Numbered from the stretch's first letter, positions 8,587-21,392 are shown. The stretch is 64,000 bases of DNA from Cognatundibacterium luofuense (GCF_018139685.1 NZ_JAGSPN010000018.1:1-64000), one strand, 5' to 3'. Notes: generated from the letters alone by a model not told the origin. Program-made: numbers and translations.

Positions 8587-11500
8587 GCTGCTTGAACCTC
8601 TGTCGCAAAATTCGCGGCGGCTTCCATGTCAACCGCCACAATACGGGAAACTCCCTGCTCTTGCATGGTCACGCCGATCAGCTGCTGCGCCATTTCCATT
8701 GCAATCTTATTATGGGAGATAAATAAAAACTGAGTATTCGACGACATACGCTGCACCATACGACAGAATCGTTCAGTGTTTGCATCGTCCAGCGGCGCGT
8801 CCACTTCGTCCAGCAAACAGAACGGTGCCGGATTCAGCTGGAACATCGCAAATACCAGTGCTGTTGCGGTCAGTGCTTTTTCACCACCCGACAACAAGTG
8901 AATCGTTGCATTTTTCTTACCCGGTGGCTGCGCCATCACCTGCACACCGGCATCGAGAATTTCATCGCCGGTCATAATCAGTTTTGCCTGACCACCGCCA
9001 AACAATGTCGGAAATAATTCACCGAATTGCTGATTAACCTTGTCAAAGGTTCCCTGCAGCAATTCGCGTGTTTCCATATCAATTTTTTGAATCGCATCCT
9101 GCAGCGTCGTAATCGCCGCCGTCAGATCCGCATGTTGCGCATCAAGGAAGGTTTTACGTTCCGTTGCCTGCGCAAGCTCGTCCAGTGCGGCAAGATTCAC
9201 CGCACCTAAAGCCGCAATTGCATTCCCCAGACGCGTTACCTCGCCCTGCAGGTAAGAAGGTTTCAGATCCGCATGCAGTTTTTCTGCCAGCTGAGTTTCA
9301 TCAACCTGGAAGTTACGCAATTGTTCTTCATATTGTTCCTGCGACAAGCGGGCAGCCTGCTCTTTGAGCTGCAGCTCCATAATCCGGTCGCGCTGGGGTT
9401 GCAAATTGCGTTCGATCTGATTTTTAGAATCTTCACACTGCCGTAATGCCAGCGAGATCTGATCGAGTTCGTGACGCGCGTTAGCAAGGGCCTTTTCCTG
9501 TTCGCTACGACGATCCAGCAAGTCCTGCAAGCCATCCTGCGCAGTTTCATCGGTCATCGTTTCGAGCTCAAGCTGGCCTTGTTCAACGCTGTGGAATAAC
9601 TGTTCTGCCTGTTCTTCCGCGGTCTGAATATTGCGACGGATTTCTTCCATCCGCGCACGGTGGGATTTTTCTGCAAAAGCCGCTTCCTGCGCGGACAATT
9701 CCAGTTCACGAAATTGCTGCCTCGCCTGATTCAGGCGCGCCTCGCGCTCCAGATACGTGGTCTGCCCTGCTTCGTGCGCTTCCTGTAAACCGGCAAGTTC
9801 AATGTCCAGCATTTCAAAGCGTTGCTCAGATTCGGCCAGAGTTTGCTGCTGCTCTGCTTCCTGCGCTGCAATCTCGCTGAGATCTGTACCGATTTGCAAA
9901 CTGCGCTGGTTATAGCGCTCCTGTACCTCTGCCAGCTTCATCGTTTCGATTTGCAACTGGTGGCATGCCTGCGTCAGAGTCGACGTTTTCTGGCGTAATT
10001 CATGTAACTGCTGGCTTAATTGCGTGCATGCAGCATCCAGACGCACGGAAGCTGCGCGGGTTTCTTCCGCCAGCACTTGCTTTGCACGTAATTGTTTACC
10101 GAGATTCTCGATCTCCTGCTGGCGCCCCAGCATACCTTCCTGCTCAGAATCCGCTGCGTAAAAACGCACGCCGGACCGCGTGATCATATGCCCCTGCCGG
10201 GTTAACAACACCCCGCCCTGCGGCAGCTTTGCGCGGTCAACAAAGGCTGTATGTAAGTCTTCTGCGATGAAGACATTGTGTAGCCAGTCCTGCAGCAAGC
10301 TGCGGACACCGGCTTCATTAATCTGAAGCAGAGAAATGAAAGGCTTGAAGCCTTCCGGCGCAGGCGTTTGTTCCGCATAAATCTGCGGACTGTAAATCGC
10401 TAACTTGGCAGGTGGCGCATCCTGAAAAAATGCCTTAGCCCAATCCAGATTGGACATTTCCAGCGCTGATGTACGCTCACGCAGCACGGATTCCAGCGCG
10501 GATTCCCAGCCGGATTCAATCTGAATTTTCTGCCATAGTTTCGGCAAACCGGATAATTCGTGTTTTGCCAGCCAGGGCTGCACTTTCCCCTGAGACGCAA
10601 CTTTTTCCTGCAATTGTTTCAGCGTCTGCAGACGTGCTTCCAGTTGCGCGAGTTCTGCGGTGTCTTTGCTGACCTGCGCCTGCGCCTGACGACGCTGCAT
10701 TTCCATTTCCGGTAATTTTGCAGCGGCGTCTTCAGACTGGAATTGCAATTCTTCGAGAATTTGCTTTTTCTCTTCCAGCTGGAAATTCAGGTTATCAAGA
10801 TGAGCGGAATCAGGTTTACTTAGACCGTGTTTTTCCTGTTGCAAGCGTTCTTTACGCGCCGCAAGGCTGTTCAGTATCTGATTTGCGTTGCGCTGTTGCG
10901 CGGATTCCAGCTCAATTTGCTGTTGCAACTGCATGATGCGTGCGCGGGATTCTGTCGATTCCGACTGTGCATCACGCCAGGCTTTTTCCAGTTCAGGAAT
11001 TTCATCCTGATGTTGCTGCGTCATTTCTGCGGCCTGCTCAGTCCGCATTGCCAGCTCTTCTACTTCCGTTTCTGCATCGCGTAAGGCATCCTGCAGATCA
11101 CGTTGCTGACTCAGCCATTGTTCCCGCTGTCCTTTTAATGCCTGAATCTGATTCTGCAAACGGGTACGCGATTCGATCACAAAACGAATCTGCGCTTCCA
11201 GACTACCGATTTCGGCATTGGTCTGATACAAGTGACCTTGCGCCTGATGCATACGATCACCGACCGCATAATGGGTCTGGCGCATTTGTTCGAGCTCCAG
11301 CTCGATATGGCGGAGTTGCGCAGTCTGTGCTTCCAGCTCCAGCTGCGTTTTTTCGATTTCCGCGAAATGTTTCTTTTGCTCTGCTGCAGCTTCATTACGA
11401 CGTAACAGCCACAACAGTTTTTGTTTTTCTTCCTGATCTGCCATCAGCTCGTGGTACTTGGTTGCGACCACAGCCTGCGCTTCCAGCTTTTCAAGATTGT

Positions 11501-12107
11501 TGTTCAGTTCACGCAGAATATCTTCGACACGCACCAGATTTTCTGTGGTGTCATGAATACGGTTTTCAGTTTCACGGCGGCGCTCTTTGTAACGCGACAC
11601 GCCTGCGGCTTCTTCCAGAAAAATACGCAGCTCTTCCGGACGCGCTTCAATAATGCGCGAAATCATGCCCTGTCCGATAATCGCGTAGGCGCGCGGACCA
11701 AGACCGGTACCGAGGAAAATATCCTGAATATCGCGACGGCGTACTGCCTGACCATTAATAAAGTAACTGGATGTACCGTCGCGCGTCAGTGTGCGCTTGA
11801 CGGCGATTTCAGCATACTGCCCCCACTGCCCCGCCGCTTTTCCCAGACTGTTGTCAAACACCAGTTCAACTGAAGCACGACCAGCAGGTTTGCGATGTGT
11901 GGAGCCGTTGAAAATAACGTCCTGCATCGATTCGCCGCGCAGCTCAGACGCTTTGGATTCACCCAGTACCCAGCGCACAGCATCTATGATGTTGGATTTG
12001 CCGCAGCCATTCGGCCCGACTACACCCACCAGCTGTCCGGGTACATGAAAATGTGTGGGATCGACAAACGATTTAAATCCCGACAATTTAATTGAGGTTA
12101 ATCGCAC
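8583..12107 (-). CDS. smc: chromosome partition protein SMC
   Basis: The protein is a condensin ATPase that organises and segregates the chromosome. It is full length at 1174 residues. The N-terminal Walker A GPNGCGKS is at residues 31-38. Long coiled-coil arms rich in Gln and Glu surround a hinge near residues 510-640. The C-terminal half-ATPase has the signature LLSGGEKALTATALVFAMF and Walker B FCLLDEVDAPLDDANTERF. It is the first gene of the smc-zipA-ligA-galU unit; its promoter must lie in the gap to the divergent dapC. Confidence 0.97.
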   Translation of the reverse strand: MRLTSIKLSGFKSFVDPTHFHVPGQLVGVVGPNGCGKSNIIDAVRWVLGESKASELRGESMQDVIFNGSTHRKPAGRASVELVFDNSLGKAAGQWGQYAEIAVKRTLTRDGTSSYFINGQAVRRRDIQDIFLGTGLGPRAYAIIGQGMISRIIEARPEELRIFLEEAAGVSRYKERRRETENRIHDTTENLVRVEDILRELNNNLEKLEAQAVVATKYHELMADQEEKQKLLWLLRRNEAAAEQKKHFAEIEKTQLELEAQTAQLRHIELELEQMRQTHYAVGDRMHQAQGHLYQTNAEIGSLEAQIRFVIESRTRLQNQIQALKGQREQWLSQQRDLQDALRDAETEVEELAMRTEQAAEMTQQHQDEIPELEKAWRDAQSESTESRARIMQLQQQIELESAQQRNANQILNSLAARKERLQQEKHGLSKPDSAHLDNLNFQLEEKKQILEELQFQSEDAAAKLPEMEMQRRQAQAQVSKDTAELAQLEARLQTLKQLQEKVASQGKVQPWLAKHELSGLPKLWQKIQIESGWESALESVLRERTSALEMSNLDWAKAFFQDAPPAKLAIYSPQIYAEQTPAPEGFKPFISLLQINEAGVRSLLQDWLHNVFIAEDLHTAFVDRAKLPQGGVLLTRQGHMITRSGVRFYAADSEQEGMLGRQQEIENLGKQLRAKQVLAEETRAASVRLDAACTQLSQQLHELRQKTSTLTQACHQLQIETMKLAEVQERYNQRSLQIGTDLSEIAAQEAEQQQTLAESEQRFEMLDIELAGLQEAHEAGQTTYLEREARLNQARQQFRELELSAQEAAFAEKSHRARMEEIRRNIQTAEEQAEQLFHSVEQGQLELETMTDETAQDGLQDLLDRRSEQEKALANARHELDQISLALRQCEDSKNQIERNLQPQRDRIMELQLKEQAARLSQEQYEEQLRNFQVDETQLAEKLHADLKPSYLQGEVTRLGNAIAALGAVNLAALDELAQATERKTFLDAQHADLTAAITTLQDAIQKIDMETRELLQGTFDKVNQQFGELFPTLFGGGQAKLIMTGDEILDAGVQVMAQPPGKKNATIHLLSGGEKALTATALVFAMFQLNPAPFCLLDEVDAPLDDANTERFCRMVQRMSSNTQFLFISHNKIAMEMAQQLIGVTMQEQGVSRIVAVDMEAAANFATEVQAA

Positions 12108-12439
12108 TTGGCACTTTATTATCGTTAGAGGTTACATCCAGCGCTGATCGACGCCATTCCAGCCAGTGATAACGTGCATCACCGGTCAGGGTGGCATCAT
12201 ACCATTCAGAACGCAGCTTGTTGATCCGCAGCGCTTAGAATTTCACCAACACTCAGGATTTTTGCTGGTTTTTCGCGTATTTATTATCGGAATTACGCGA
12301 CAACCCCAGTCTACGCAGAATGAGGCAAAGGATATAATATGTCTGCTCCTGAGTAAAACCTGTCATTCGGACAAAACGCTCCGACCGGCGGAATCTATAC
12401 GGCTTCAATGTTACAGCGCCTTTGACGGCGCATGCCCAT
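12108..12439. other. divergent intergenic region between smc and dapC
   Basis: This 332-bp gap must hold the promoters for smc (minus) and the dap genes (plus). A TATAAT hexamer lies at 12333-12338, but I see no good -35 partner at the proper distance. The short frames here have no recognisable product. Confidence 0.4.
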
Positions 12440-13660
12440 ATGACTTTTCACCCATATCTGTCCAGATTACAGCCTTATCCGTTTGAAAAACTGAAACGCC
12501 TGTTCGCCGGTATCACGCCGAATCCTGCATATACGCCAATCAGCCTTGGCATCGGCGAACCGCGCCATCCGGCACCGCAACTGATTAAAGATGCCCTCTG
12601 CAACAGCTTACAGACATTATCGGCCTATCCGCTGACCGCCGGATCTGAAGCGCTGCGCAAAAGCATTGCGGGATGGATGGCAAATCGCTACGCCATTCCT
12701 GCACCGGATTTCGCCACTGAAATTCTGCCGGTAAATGGCTCGCGCGAAGCCCTGTTTTCGCTGGCGCAAACGATCATCAACCCATTGGTTGCAGAAAACG
12801 GACCACCGCTGGTGATGTGTCCGAACCCGTTTTATCAGATTTATGAAGGTGCGGCGTATTTGTCCGGCGCGGAACCTTATTTCGTGAATGCTGATCCGGC
12901 CCGCAATTATGCGCCGGACTACAGCACGGTTCCGGAATCCGTCTGGCAACGTGTTCAGTTATTGTTTGTCTGCTCTCCCGGCAACCCGACCGGTGCAGTA
13001 CTGACACTGGAAGACTGGAAAGAGTTGTTTGAACTGTCTGATCGCTATGGCTTTGTGATCGCATCGGATGAATGCTATTCAGAAATTTACTTTACAGATG
13101 AGGCGCCGCTCGGTGGCTTGCAGGCAGCGCGTTTGCTGGGCCGCGACTACAGCCGCCTGATCATGCTGTCCAGCCTGTCCAAACGCTCCAATGTGCCCGG
13201 ATTACGTTCGGGTTTTGTGGCCGGTGATGCAGAGATTATTCGCCAGTTCCTGTTGTATCGTACCTACCACGGCAGTGCAATGAATCCTATGGTGCAGGCC
13301 GCTTCGGTCGTTGCATGGCAGGATGAAGAGCACGTCAGAGAAAATCGTACTCAGTACCGTCAGAAATTTGAGAAAATCACGCCACTGCTGGCAGAAACGC
13401 TGGATGTGCAATTGCCGGACGCCGCCTTTTATCTTTGGGCAAAAGTCGATCATCTGGGCGGCATTTCTGACACTGAATTTGCGCGTGCACTGTATGAACG
13501 GTATCACGTCACTGTTTTGCCGGGCAGCTATCTTGCCCGCGATGCCCACGGCATTAATCCGGGCGCCAACCGGATCCGGATGGCGCTGGTGGCCGAAGTG
13601 GAAGAATGTCTCGAAGCTGCACAACGCATCGTCGCATTCTGTAAAGAACTGCAATCCTGA
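12440..13660 (+). CDS. dapC: N-succinyldiaminopimelate aminotransferase
   Basis: This PLP enzyme transaminates N-succinyl-2-amino-6-ketopimelate in the succinylase route to diaminopimelate and lysine. It has 406 residues from the ATG at 12440; an in-frame TTG at 12422 is possible, but MTFHPYLSRLQPYPFEKL is the usual start. Fold type I features are LNVNGSREALF-type strand ILPVNGSREALFSLAQ, CSPGNPTGAVL, SDECYSEIYF and the PLP-lysine segment SSLSKRSNVPGLRSGF. It is the first gene of the dapC-dapD-pilU-arsC-dapE-prmB run, which identifies it as DapC among related aminotransferases. Confidence 0.93.
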   Translation: MTFHPYLSRLQPYPFEKLKRLFAGITPNPAYTPISLGIGEPRHPAPQLIKDALCNSLQTLSAYPLTAGSEALRKSIAGWMANRYAIPAPDFATEILPVNGSREALFSLAQTIINPLVAENGPPLVMCPNPFYQIYEGAAYLSGAEPYFVNADPARNYAPDYSTVPESVWQRVQLLFVCSPGNPTGAVLTLEDWKELFELSDRYGFVIASDECYSEIYFTDEAPLGGLQAARLLGRDYSRLIMLSSLSKRSNVPGLRSGFVAGDAEIIRQFLLYRTYHGSAMNPMVQAASVVAWQDEEHVRENRTQYRQKFEKITPLLAETLDVQLPDAAFYLWAKVDHLGGISDTEFARALYERYHVTVLPGSYLARDAHGINPGANRIRMALVAEVEECLEAAQRIVAFCKELQS

Positions 13661-13702
13661 AGACAGGAATGCCTTTTTGTTAATTTGATTAAGTGAACAA
13701 TC

Positions 13703-14530
13703 ATGACTCAGCAACTGCAACAAATCATTGATCAGGCGTGGGAAAAACGTACCGAGTTTTCTCCGAAAGCAGCACCTGCAGAACTCCGCGATGCTGTCAG
13801 CCATGTGCTGGCAGAACTGGATGCAGGTACCCTGCGCGTTGCACAGAAAATCGATGGCAGCTGGCATGTTAACCAGTGGGTAAAGAAAGCCGTTTTGCTG
13901 TCTTTCCGTCTGGAAGACAACATCACCATGCCGTCCGGCGAGCACATGCAATTCTTTGACAAAGTGCCGACCAAATTCGCGAATTACACCGCTGAAGACT
14001 TCGCACGCGGTGGTTTCCGCGTTGTACCACCTGCTGTTGCACGTCGTGGCAGCTTCATTGGTAAAAATGTGGTGCTGATGCCTTCTTACGTGAATATCGG
14101 TGCTTATGTGGACGAAGGCGCTATGGTGGATACCTGGGCAACCGTTGGTTCCTGCGCGCAGATCGGTAAAAATGTTCACTTGTCCGGCGGCGTTGGTATC
14201 GGTGGTGTTCTGGAGCCTATGCAGGCAAATCCGACCATCATCGAAGATAACTGCTTCATCGGCGCACGTTCTGAAATCGTTGAAGGCGTGATCGTAGAAG
14301 AAAACTCCGTGATTTCCATGGGCGTGTACATCGGTCAGTCGACAAAAATCTATGACCGCGCCACCGGCGAAGTGACATACGGCCGTGTACCGGCAGGTTC
14401 CGTTGTTGTTTCCGGCAGCCTCCCGTCTGCTGATGGTTCCCACAGCCTGTACTGTGCTGTTATCGTGAAGCGTGTAGACGCGCAGACACGTTCTAAAACC
14501 AGTATTAACGAACTGCTGCGCGGCGCCTGA
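13703..14530 (+). CDS. dapD: tetrahydrodipicolinate N-succinyltransferase
   Basis: The enzyme transfers succinyl from succinyl-CoA to tetrahydrodipicolinate, the committed step of the succinylase lysine branch. The 275-residue length matches the family. It has the N-terminal helical region, then left-handed beta-helix hexapeptide repeats ([39 protein letters not shown]), and the conserved [20 protein letters not shown]. It lies 42 bases downstream of dapC and 36 bases upstream of the PilU-like gene. Confidence 0.97.
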   Translation: MTQQLQQIIDQAWEKRTEFSPKAAPAELRDAVSHVLAELDAGTLRVAQKIDGSWHVNQWVKKAVLLSFRLEDNITMPSGEHMQFFDKVPTKFANYTAEDFARGGFRVVPPAVARRGSFIGKNVVLMPSYVNIGAYVDEGAMVDTWATVGSCAQIGKNVHLSGGVGIGGVLEPMQANPTIIEDNCFIGARSEIVEGVIVEENSVISMGVYIGQSTKIYDRATGEVTYGRVPAGSVVVSGSLPSADGSHSLYCAVIVKRVDAQTRSKTSINELLRGA

Positions 14531-14566
14531 ATCTGCGTATAACGATCGTTTTTAAAGGGAATCCAT

Positions 14567-15712
14567 ATGGGAGCAATGGAGCGGCTGTTTCAGCTCATGA
14601 AAGATAAACATGCGTCAGACATGTTCTTCGCAATTAACTCTCCGGTACATATCAAGATCAATGGCAATCTGATTCCTGTGAATCAGCAGCGCATGGACCA
14701 TGCCAATATCATGGCGATGCTGGCAGAAGTCGTCGAGCAGGAAGATCTTGAGCGACTGGAACGCGAAAACGAACTGAACATTGGTATTGGCGTACCCGGG
14801 CTGGGCCGCTTCCGTTTATCCGCTTTCCGACAGCGCGGCACGATTTCTGCGGTTTTCCGTTACGTGCCGGGCGATATCCCGAAATTAAGCAGTCTGAATC
14901 TGCCGCCAGTGCTCAGCGAACTGATCATGGAAAAACGCGGTCTGATTCTGGTGGTGGGATCTACCGGTTCCGGTAAATCCACCACCATCGCTTCGATGCT
15001 GGATCACCGCAACGAAACCCGTACAGGCCATATTCTGACGCTGGAAGATCCGATCGAATTTCTGTTCCGCAGTAAGCGCTCCATTGTCAATCAGCGCGAA
15101 ATCGGTACCGATTCTGAAAGTCTGAAAACAGCGCTGAAAAACTCGCTGCGTCAGGCACCTGACTGCATTCTGATCGGCGAGATCCGCGATCTGGAAACCA
15201 TGATGGCAGCGATCGCTTATGCGCAATCCGGCCATCTGGTACTGGCAACGCTGCATGCAAACAACAGTTATCAGGCGCTGAACCGGATTATCAGCTTCTT
15301 CCCGATGGAAAACCGTACAGCATTGCTGCTGGATCTGGCTTCATCGATTCGTGCCGTCATTTCACAACGCCTGATCAAAGCCGTCAGCGGTGGACGCTGT
15401 CCGGCTGTGGAAGTCATGCTGAATACCCGTTACGTATCGGAACTGATTGAAAAAGGCGACATTTTTGCGATTCGCGAAGCGATCGAAAAATCGCTCTCGC
15501 CTGGTTCGCAAACCTTTGAAAAAGCGCTGTTCCATCTGATCAGCGAAGGCCTGATTTCAAAAGAAGAAGGTCTGGCCAATGCAGACTCGGCGAATAACCT
15601 GCTGTGGCTGCTGAACAATGAAGTCAGCCCGGCTTCCGCGCCTCCGCCGGAACCCGAACCTGAAGAAAAACGTGAAGAAGCTTCCTTCACAGAATTTACC
15701 CTGAATTTATAA
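14567..15712 (+). CDS. pilU: type IV pilus retraction ATPase, PilU type
   Basis: This is a hexameric secretion-type ATPase for twitching motility. It has 381 residues. A PAS-like N-terminal domain starts with LFQLMKDKHASDMFFAINSP. Walker A GSTGSGKST is at residues 131-139. The Asp box LTLEDPIEFLF, Walker B CILIGEIRDLETM and the His box HLVLATLHANN follow. The C-terminus carries a Pro/Glu-rich extension, as in PilU rather than PilT. A GGGAATCC ribosome site precedes the ATG. It sits inside the dap gene run, an arrangement I recall from Burkholderiales, so it is probably co-transcribed with lysine genes. Confidence 0.93.
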   Translation: MGAMERLFQLMKDKHASDMFFAINSPVHIKINGNLIPVNQQRMDHANIMAMLAEVVEQEDLERLERENELNIGIGVPGLGRFRLSAFRQRGTISAVFRYVPGDIPKLSSLNLPPVLSELIMEKRGLILVVGSTGSGKSTTIASMLDHRNETRTGHILTLEDPIEFLFRSKRSIVNQREIGTDSESLKTALKNSLRQAPDCILIGEIRDLETMMAAIAYAQSGHLVLATLHANNSYQALNRIISFFPMENRTALLLDLASSIRAVISQRLIKAVSGGRCPAVEVMLNTRYVSELIEKGDIFAIREAIEKSLSPGSQTFEKALFHLISEGLISKEEGLANADSANNLLWLLNNEVSPASAPPPEPEPEEKREEASFTEFTLNL

Positions 15713-15722
15713 GCAATACCTC

Positions 15723-18147
<2,425 letters not shown>

Positions 18148-18162
18148 GCCGCGCGCCCTGCC

Positions 18163-18200
18163 AGCCCGTCAGCATATTGTCTGACGGGCTTTTTGTTTTT
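18163..18200 (+). terminator. intrinsic terminator after prmB
   Basis: The stem AGCCCGTCAG (18163-18172) pairs with CTGACGGGCT (18181-18190) around an 8-base loop and is followed by a T-rich run. It closes the dap-prmB unit. Confidence 0.9.
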
Positions 18201-18261
18201 TCTGCGCCGCCCTGTTCAGGTCGCCGGCGCACAGTCTGAATTACTCTGATACGGAAGTTTT

Positions 18262-20214
18262 ATGATTCGTTTGCAGCAAATTTCGCTGTTACGCGGCAAC
18301 AAGAGCTTGTTTGAACAGGCGGATGTCACCTTAAATCCCGGTGAACGCATCGGTCTGATCGGCTCCAACGGTACCGGCAAATCGACCCTGTTTGCGATGC
18401 TGCGGCAAGAGCTGCATCCGGATCAGGGCAATATCGACATTCCGGCCAGCTGGCAAATGGCATCGGTCGCGCAGGAAACCCCGGCGCTGGACCGCCCTGC
18501 CATCGATTATGCGCTGGATGGTGACACCCGTCTGCGTGGTCTGGAAGCGCGTCTGGCGGAACTGGAAAGTCGTGAGCACGACGAGCAAACCGGTCTGGCG
18601 ATGGCGGAAGTGCATGCTGCGCTGGCGGATGCCGATGCCTACACCGCCCGCTCCCGCGCCGAACAATTGCTGACCGGTCTGGGTTTCCGCCCTGAACAAT
18701 TCATACTGCCGGTAGCCAGTTTTTCCGGTGGCTGGCGTATGCGTCTGAATCTGGCGCAGGCGCTGATGTGCCGCTCTGACCTGTTGCTGCTCGATGAACC
18801 GACCAACCATCTGGATCTGGACGCGATTATCTGGCTGGAAGACTGGCTGCGCCGCTACCCTGGCACGCTGATTATCATTTCGCATGACCGCGATTTTCTG
18901 GATGGCATCGTCAATGTGATCGTGCATATCGACGATAAAAAACTGCGCCGTTACAGCGGCAACTATTCCGGTTTTGAACGTCAGCGCGCCGCGCAAATCG
19001 TGCTGGCACAAGCTATGATCGAAAAGCAAACCCGCCAGCGCGCGCATTTGCAATCTTTCATTGACCGCTTTAAAGCCAAAGCCACCAAAGCCCGTCAGGC
19101 ACAAAGCCGGATGAAAGCACTGGCGCGTATGGAAGAAATCGCGCCGCTGCGGGCTGCAGCCGAATTTACGTTTGAATTCCGCGAACCGGCCAGCGCACCG
19201 AATCCTATGCTGGTGCTGGACAGCGTGGACTGCGGCTATCCGGTGGAAGACGGCTTGCCGAAACGCATTGTCGGCGGCATCGATTTTTCGCTGCAGATCG
19301 GCCAGCGTATCGGCCTGCTCGGTGAAAACGGTGCGGGTAAATCGACGCTGATCAAAACCCTGGTTGGCGATCTGGCACCACTGAACGGCAAAATTCTCAG
19401 CGGCAAAGGCCTGAGTATCGGTTACTTCGCCCAGCATCAGATTGAAATGCTGCGCCACGAAGAATCACCGCTGTGGCATTTAAGCCGTATTGCACCGGAT
19501 GTGCGCGAACAGGATTTGCGCAACTTCCTCGGCAGCTTCAACTTCCCCGGCACTATGGTCACATCGCCGGTCGGCCCGTTCTCCGGTGGTGAAAAAGCCC
19601 GCCTTGCGCTGGCGATGATCGTCTGGCAACGCCCTAACCTGCTGCTGCTCGATGAACCGACCAACCATCTGGATCTGGAAACCCGCGAAGCACTGACCGA
19701 AGCGCTGGCGCAGTTTGAAGGCACCTTGCTGGTGGTATCGCATGACCGCCATCTGCTGCGCGCCACCACCGACCAGTTCCTGATCGTCAGCCACGGCCAG
19801 TTGCGTCCGTTTGATGGCGATCTGGATGATTACAAACAATGGCTGCTGGAAACCAAAGCCGCTGCCGCCGCCCCTTCAGCGTCTGCTGCAGCAAAAGCGG
19901 ACAATGGCGTCGCGTTTGTCTCTAAAGTCGATCAGAAAGAACAGCGCCGTAAAGATGCGGAAGAACGCCAGCGCCTGTCCGGCTTGCGCAAACCGATAGA
20001 AAACCGCATCCGCAAACTGGAAGACCAGATGGACAAAACCGGCAAACTGAAAGCCGACATCGACCGCCAGCTGGAAGACAGCGAGATTTACAGCGACGCC
20101 AACAAAGAAAAACTGAAAGCCCTGCTGCTGGATCAGGCCAAGCTAACCAAGGAGCTGGAACAACTGGAAGGCGATTGGCTGGAACAACAGGAAGCGCTGG
20201 AAGCAATCGTCTGA
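18262..20214 (+). CDS. ABC-F family ATPase, YheS-like
   Basis: This soluble ribosome-associated ATPase has no membrane domain. It has 650 residues and two ABC cassettes. The first has Walker A GSNGTGKST and signature FSGGWRMRLNLAQAL. The second has Walker A GENGAGKST and signature FSGGEKARLALAM. Both have the Walker B LLLLDEPTNHLDLD/E. The inter-domain linker is Arg/Lys/Gln rich, and the C-terminus has a coiled-coil extension after residue 530 as in YheS/Uup. The start MIRLQQISLLRGNKSLFEQA and SWQMASVAQETPALDRPAID resemble E. coli YheS more than EttA. The role in rescuing stalled ribosomes is known only for the family. Confidence 0.92.
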   Translation: MIRLQQISLLRGNKSLFEQADVTLNPGERIGLIGSNGTGKSTLFAMLRQELHPDQGNIDIPASWQMASVAQETPALDRPAIDYALDGDTRLRGLEARLAELESREHDEQTGLAMAEVHAALADADAYTARSRAEQLLTGLGFRPEQFILPVASFSGGWRMRLNLAQALMCRSDLLLLDEPTNHLDLDAIIWLEDWLRRYPGTLIIISHDRDFLDGIVNVIVHIDDKKLRRYSGNYSGFERQRAAQIVLAQAMIEKQTRQRAHLQSFIDRFKAKATKARQAQSRMKALARMEEIAPLRAAAEFTFEFREPASAPNPMLVLDSVDCGYPVEDGLPKRIVGGIDFSLQIGQRIGLLGENGAGKSTLIKTLVGDLAPLNGKILSGKGLSIGYFAQHQIEMLRHEESPLWHLSRIAPDVREQDLRNFLGSFNFPGTMVTSPVGPFSGGEKARLALAMIVWQRPNLLLLDEPTNHLDLETREALTEALAQFEGTLLVVSHDRHLLRATTDQFLIVSHGQLRPFDGDLDDYKQWLLETKAAAAAPSASAAAKADNGVAFVSKVDQKEQRRKDAEERQRLSGLRKPIENRIRKLEDQMDKTGKLKADIDRQLEDSEIYSDANKEKLKALLLDQAKLTKELEQLEGDWLEQQEALEAIV

Positions 20215-20242
20215 GCGACACTGCCAGACCTCGTCACCGGAT

Positions 20243-20276
20243 CAAACGGCCTGCACTGCGGGCCGTTTGCTTTTTG
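20243..20276 (+). terminator. intrinsic terminator after the ABC-F gene
   Basis: The stem CAAACGGCC (20243-20251) pairs with GGCCGTTTG (20261-20269) around a 9-base loop and is followed by CTTTTTG. Confidence 0.85.
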
Positions 20277-20415
20277 CGGATGCTGTGGCGGCCGCAAAAC
20301 AGTCCTCTCACCATGCCAGACACGGCAATACAGCGACGCAGTTCATCACACGGGCAAACAACGAAAGGTCTGAAAGCCATCCCTGACTGCCGGCCCCCCC
20401 CAAAAAAACCGCCCG

Positions 20416-20510
20416 AAAACACTCCAAATGCGGACTACTGCACAGCGATCCGGCGGTCGTCGGCAGAAAGTCCGGCTCTCCGGAAATCACAAATGACGAT
20501 AATTGCACAA
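20416..20510 (+). repeat. core interspersed repeat, copy 4
   Basis: It reads AAAACACTCCAAATGCGGAC, then CGGTCGTCGGCAGAAAGTCC, then ATGACGATAATTGCACA. The segment TCCGGCTCTCCGGA inside it forms a 5-bp hairpin. The copy is not inside a MITE-like element. It lies beyond the ABC-F terminator and 104 bases before the stop of the PACE gene. The rest of 20277-20613 shows no gene. Confidence 0.85.
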
Positions 20511-20613
20511 TGCCGCGCAAATCCACCTGAGATTGACTGTACCAATCGAACCCGTCGATCAGACTGCAGCGAAACGCCCGATGCGCGCAGTCCACACCAA
20601 ATGCCTCAATGTT

Positions 20614-21060
20614 TCAGGACTGCGCCGTGATCGGAAACCACTTGTCGTAAGCGATATTGAAGAAGAATGCGTACACCGTGTACGCCACCGCCAGCCCGAT
20701 ATCCGCAATCAGCACTTCCCACCAGCCCATGCCAGTCCACGCCGCGATTATCGGCAGGCTGACCAGCAACAAACCGGTTTCAAAGCCGGTGGCGTGCAGA
20801 ATCCGTAACTTCAACGGCCGCTGATCTGCCGCCCGCCCTGTCAGTCTGTGCTCCAGCCAGTCAAATCCGGTGTTGTACGCCGCATTCCAGACTGCCGCGA
20901 TCAGCGCCACCATCGCCAGCAACAAAAACGAATCCACCACCGCCACCCCGCTGAGCCAGATAAACGGCGGTGTAATCAGCAATAAGCCGCCAGTTTCAAA
21001 CATGGCGACCTGACGAATCCGGTCAGGTACGGAACGGAGTTTGGAAGAAGATGAAGACAT
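20614..21060 (-). CDS. PACE-family multidrug/biocide efflux transporter
   Basis: This 148-residue inner-membrane protein has four transmembrane helices arranged as two bacterial transmembrane pair (BTP) domains. Each BTP has a first helix ending near F/ETGGLLL or FETGLLLVS and a second with AxxWNAAYNTGFDWLEHRL or AYTVYAFFFNIAYDKWFP. The conserved Glu of helix 1 (FETGGLL) and the Trp/Asn/Asp cluster are present. Members such as AceI export chlorhexidine and related cations. I chose the Met at 21060; the frame is open to 21171 but that part has no membrane character and is partly GC-rich spacer. A truncated second copy lies at 22727-22881. Confidence 0.92.
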   Translation of the reverse strand: MSSSSSKLRSVPDRIRQVAMFETGGLLLITPPFIWLSGVAVVDSFLLLAMVALIAAVWNAAYNTGFDWLEHRLTGRAADQRPLKLRILHATGFETGLLLVSLPIIAAWTGMGWWEVLIADIGLAVAYTVYAFFFNIAYDKWFPITAQS

Positions 21061-21392
21061 AAAAAAGCAGGCCGCGACCGCAGAGCGCTGCGGTTCAGGC
21101 GGGAAATTCAGGAAAGGCGCTATTGTAGGTGAGGCGGCCAACTTCTGCTCCCGCGCACCTCTTCCCGCCAAACCGGCATACGGTCAGAGAACACAAGCCA
21201 CCCCGCCTCGGAATCTGGCAAAAGCACCCTTCCACCACCCCTTTATTGCTTTTTGCATAATCTCTGTTTATGCTGCGCAGGTTCGTTTTCAGTAATCTGC
21301 CCATTCGCCACGGCATGACGGTGAAAGGCGGGATTCTGGAAGCGTCCGGATTACCTCACCCCAACTCTGCCAACTCACTCCACGCATTTCCC

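Noticed and set aside
12333-12338. TATAAT as a dapC promoter
   Set aside because: No acceptable -35 hexamer at 16-18 bases upstream, so I list it only as an observation in the gap entry.
13202-14443. 413-codon minus-strand open frame opposite dapC and dapD
   Set aside because: It lies wholly antisense to two well-supported genes and its translation is rich in His, Cys and Arg with no family signature, as expected for a shadow frame.
18331-19458. 375-codon minus-strand frame opposite the ABC-F gene
   Set aside because: Antisense to a canonical two-cassette ATPase; no motifs of its own.
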